NCBI GenBank assembly: GCA_964425215.1
Contig: CAYRLW010000003.1
Coordinates: 73,340 to 137,339 of the forward strand
Reading direction: 5' to 3'
Origin: CAYRLW01 sp964425215
GTDB taxonomy: Bacteria; Spirochaetota; Spirochaetia; Treponematales; Breznakiellaceae
Length of the DNA: 64,000 nt
This document shows, in pieces, positions 61,800-64,000 of this stretch (the stretch's first letter is position 1; every line of letters starts with the position of its first letter). The position numbers were made by a program, and so were the translations under genes. The notes under the pieces were generated by a model. The model was not told where the DNA came from, made no database searches, and saw nothing but the letters and a program-made list of their open reading frames with translations.

Positions 61800-61856
61800 C
61801 AAATCCAAAAAACTCAGTTTTTGGATTTGTTCCGGCGGAGCAAAACCCCGCCGGAA
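61800..61856. repeat. Two adjacent hairpins downstream of the acyl-CoA ligase gene
   Basis: CAAATCCAAAAA...GTTTTTGGATTTG (61800-61829; related to the hairpin at 33519) and TTCCGGCGG...CCGCCGGAA (61830-61838 with 61848-61856). The second begins just after the acyl-CoA ligase stop and is the stronger terminator candidate, though it lacks a T-run. Confidence 0.6.
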
Positions 61857-61860
61857 AAGA

Positions 61861-63768
61861 TTAAGAAAAGAGTTCGGCTACCTCTTTGGCATATATCTCC
61901 ACCACCCTGTGTCGCATCACTTCCTGTTTATGGGATAGTTCTACCCCCACCTCAAAAGGTTTTGGTATAAGTTTAAACTTAAAGATCCGTTCAAAGGGTT
62001 TAAATCCGTTATGGGGCCCCACAAGATCGGCCACATCGTTGGCCACGAGCTCGTTGATCTCCGGTTGTTGGATTAGGGTTTCGTAATCCAAAATGGGGAT
62101 ATTATTTTCCTGGGCAAAGGCCATCACCGCTTCCTGTTGGGGGACGATGAGGGCCCCCAGGTATTTCTGATCCTGCCCCACGACCATACACTGGAGCACC
62201 CATTCGCTTTCCCGGATTTTTTCCTCTATGGGCGCCGGTTCAACGTTTTCTCCGCCCCGTAATACGATGGTGTCCTTGGCCCGGCCGGTGATCTTGAGTT
62301 CCCCGTCGTGGGTCATCATTCCCAAATCTCCCGTATTAAGCCACCCGTCGCTGGATAAAACCTTGGCGGTCAACTCGGGCTTTTTGTAGTATCCCTTCAT
62401 CACCTGACCGCCCCGGACCATTACCAACCCCTTGTGCCCCGGCGGGAGGGTTCGGCCTTCCTCGTCGACGATTTTTACTTCCGTATCCAGGACCAACTGG
62501 CCCACGCAACCGGGACGGGGTTTTGTGTACCGGCGAACCGCCACCACGGGGGCGGTTTCCGTTAGGCCGTACCCCTCCAAAAGGAGGATCCCAATGGAAC
62601 TAAAAAAGGTATCCACCTGGGTTGGCAACGCCCCGCCGCCGGAAACCCCAGCCCGGAACCGTCCTCCCAACTTTTGTTTTATTTTGTTAAAGATTAAAAG
62701 GCTTCCCAGGGCTTTAAGGGGCGTCAACGCCAGCCAGGGAACCAGGCCCACCAGGGTGTCCAAAGCGCGAATCCTCCCGTGGAAATTGGGTACCAAGCCG
62801 AATACCAAATTCCGAAATTCGGCGTGGAGTTTCCCCACAGCCACAAAAAAATCAAAAAGCACCTTTTTTACCGGTCCCTGCTGTTTGATATTCCGGTACA
62901 CCCCGTCCCGCAGGGATTCCCAGATCCTTGGTACGCTGGCCATCCATTGGGGGTGTACTGCCTGAAAATCCGCCAACATAATAGCCCCTACGGGTTTGGA
63001 ATAGGCGATCCCGCTGTACAGGGACGGGGCTACGTACTGCATAATCCGTTCAAAGCTGTGCCAAACCGGCAGAACCGACAGCCAAACATCCCCCGGTTGG
63101 ACGTTCACTACCAACGGCAGGGTGGGCAGTTGGTGGAGAAAGTTCCCGTGGGATAACATGACCCCCTTGGGTTCCCCCGTGGTTCCGGAAGTAAAAATGA
63201 TGGTCGCCAGATCGTCCCGTTGTCCCTTATCGATTTCCCGATCTATTTCTTCCGGCTCCCTAACCCTCCGTTCTTTTCCTAGACTAATGACCTCTTGATA
63301 CGAAAGGAGCCGCACGCCCTGTGCCTTCGTTTGCTGGGTAAGCTTTTCGGAGTAGGGCTCGTAGAGAATCAGGGTCCCCAACAGGGGAAGTTCCCCCTTG
63401 TGGGAAAGGATCTTTTCCGCCTGTTTTTCATTTTCCGCGAAGGTAATTTTACATTCGGAAAAACTTAAAATGTAGGCGATTTCCCGGTCCGTGGAATCAC
63501 AACCCCGGGGAACGTCCGCCGCTCCCAGAGAAAGAACCGCCATATCCGTAACGAGCCATTCCTGCCGGTTGTCCGAGATAAGTCCCACGTGGTCGCCCCG
63601 GAGGGCCCCCAACTCTAAAAGTCCCGCCGCTAGATCCCTCGCTTCGTCGTAAAAGACTTTAAAACTTTTTCCCTGAAACTTCCCCGACGAATCTTTCGCG
63701 TATTGGATAAATATATCCGGGGTAACGCGGGTCCGAGCCCGTATCATAAGGGGGATGGTTTGTTCCAT
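61861..63768 (-). CDS. fadD: Long-chain acyl-CoA synthetase (AMP-forming)
   Basis: 635-residue ANL-superfamily ligase activating fatty acids. The AMP-binding P-loop IIFTSGTTGEPKGVMLSH (about residues 190-207), YGLTETAP, GWLNTGDLG and the catalytic region DTIVLRGGENVEPAPIEEKI are clear. It is of the long-chain, eukaryote-like class with the extra helical segment at about 290-350. The start ATG at 63768 has AAGGAG seven bases upstream; the frame extends 14 codons earlier into the operator. It is a single gene. In a spirochaete it probably activates host- or diet-derived fatty acids for phospholipid synthesis. Confidence 0.92.
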   Translation of the reverse strand: MEQTIPLMIRARTRVTPDIFIQYAKDSSGKFQGKSFKVFYDEARDLAAGLLELGALRGDHVGLISDNRQEWLVTDMAVLSLGAADVPRGCDSTDREIAYILSFSECKITFAENEKQAEKILSHKGELPLLGTLILYEPYSEKLTQQTKAQGVRLLSYQEVISLGKERRVREPEEIDREIDKGQRDDLATIIFTSGTTGEPKGVMLSHGNFLHQLPTLPLVVNVQPGDVWLSVLPVWHSFERIMQYVAPSLYSGIAYSKPVGAIMLADFQAVHPQWMASVPRIWESLRDGVYRNIKQQGPVKKVLFDFFVAVGKLHAEFRNLVFGLVPNFHGRIRALDTLVGLVPWLALTPLKALGSLLIFNKIKQKLGGRFRAGVSGGGALPTQVDTFFSSIGILLLEGYGLTETAPVVAVRRYTKPRPGCVGQLVLDTEVKIVDEEGRTLPPGHKGLVMVRGGQVMKGYYKKPELTAKVLSSDGWLNTGDLGMMTHDGELKITGRAKDTIVLRGGENVEPAPIEEKIRESEWVLQCMVVGQDQKYLGALIVPQQEAVMAFAQENNIPILDYETLIQQPEINELVANDVADLVGPHNGFKPFERIFKFKLIPKPFEVGVELSHKQEVMRHRVVEIYAKEVAELFS

Positions 63769-63785
63769 TACAACAGCTCCTTTTG

Positions 63786-63810
63786 TTGACAAGAAATGCG
63801 TATTTGTCAA
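63786..63810. promoter_or_regulatory. Inverted-repeat operator in front of the acyl-CoA ligase gene
   Basis: TTGACAA-N11-TTGTCAA, perfect 7-bp arms, 25 bp overall, overlapping the end of the -10 box and the expected transcription start. It suggests control by a fatty-acid-responsive repressor, which is not encoded here. Confidence 0.6.
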
Positions 63811-63836
63811 TATAACACAACTTGAGATATTGTCAA
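63809..63836 (-). promoter_or_regulatory. Promoter of the acyl-CoA ligase gene
   Basis: On the minus strand: perfect TTGACA (63836-63831), 16-base spacer, TATATT (63814-63809), followed by the inverted repeat and an ordinary Shine-Dalgarno. The leader is about 35 bases, so this gene is not leaderless. Confidence 0.75.
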
Positions 63837-63855
63837 ATAATTTTTATCAAGGGGG

Positions 63856-64000
63856 CCTTCAAAAGTCACAGGCTTTTGAGGTTCTTTCAAAAGCCTGTTA
63901 CTTTTGAAAGAGGCTCTTGCAGTATTTTTGCAATTTAAATATATATTTTCACTGCTGTCCGGTTAATTTCAAAATCCTTGAAAACATAGCTGTTTAGAGA
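63856..64000. repeat. Composite hairpin element, partial copy 3 (cut by window edge)
   Basis: A nested hairpin (63856-63881, CCTTCAAAAG...CTTTTGAGG) and GAGGTTCTTTCAAAAG...CTTTTGAAAGAGGCTC (63878-63915), followed by TTGCAGTATTTTTG as in copy 2. The distal half has diverged or lies beyond the window. No gene is seen in the last 190 bases. Confidence 0.7.

Noticed and set aside
1..64000. tRNA, rRNA or integrase attachment sites
   Set aside because: I looked through the intergenic regions and saw no cloverleaf, rRNA-like sequence or integrase; a covariance scan was not possible.

Overview
This 64 kb window is chromosomal DNA from an anaerobic, motile spirochaete. It most resembles Treponema-type genomes of the termite-gut or free-living kind; this is inferred from the gene content, and no database was searched. 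The main pointers are an [FeFe]-hydrogenase, a treponeme-type 460-residue phosphofructokinase next to a LarA-like protein, a Na+-pumping oxaloacetate decarboxylase, a FliL-like protein, many secreted proteins of unknown function, and a DUF1703-type AAA ATPase. Coding density is high. I see no rRNA, tRNA, CRISPR array, prophage or transposase.

Layout. 1-4.9 kb: hydrogenase operon (a NuoF/GltD-fused electron-input subunit cut by the window edge, then HydA). 4.9-7.5 kb: PLP-dependent lyase/decarboxylase plus DUF819 membrane protein on the minus strand. 7.6-14.0 kb: an AT-richer sugar operon (lipoprotein binding protein, two permeases, GH42 beta-galactosidase, LacI regulator) with a 16-bp palindromic operator at its promoter. 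14.0-20.3 kb: a minus-strand six-gene module (TetR, LolD/MacB-like ATPase, two FtsX-type permeases, LolA-like periplasmic protein, beta-barrel protein) that looks like one envelope-spanning trafficking or efflux route. 20.4-31 kb: aldo/keto reductase, phosphofructokinase, LarA-like protein, sensor kinase, SpoU methyltransferase, GH4 glycosidase with a sugar kinase, AlaX-type editing protein, cobalamin adenosyltransferase. 31-46 kb: secreted DUF4139 protein, DinB, zinc-ribbon membrane protein, a 993-residue acidic-repeat membrane protein, HflX, DUF1703 ATPase, a flavoprotein/Fe-S pair, FliL-like protein, lipoprotein, and a membrane protein/sigma/anti-sigma operon. 46-64 kb: glucan phosphorylase, a four-gene minus operon (nitroreductase, RsmE, metalloprotease-like, secreted protein), the oxaloacetate decarboxylase operon with an unlisted 46-residue small membrane protein, an M29 aminopeptidase, a response regulator with a 14-repeat propeller histidine kinase, and an acyl-CoA ligase.

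Physiologically the genes fit sugar fermentation: glycoside uptake and hydrolysis, glycogen phosphorolysis and phosphofructokinase feed glycolysis; hydrogenase and oxaloacetate decarboxylase dispose of electrons and carboxylate while building a Na+ gradient.

Three non-genic patterns stand out. (1) Ten or eleven genes have a sigma70-like promoter whose -10 box ends only 6-9 bases before the ATG, with no Shine-Dalgarno, which implies leaderless mRNAs. (2) A REPIN-like family (TTCAACGAAGGTTGAG and its inverse, about 110 bp apart) occurs at least five times, and one half-unit lies inside the phosphofructokinase gene. (3) A composite three-hairpin element of about 150 bp occurs in opposite orientations at 29.2 and 45.9 kb, with a partial copy at the right edge, amid about ten related hairpins.
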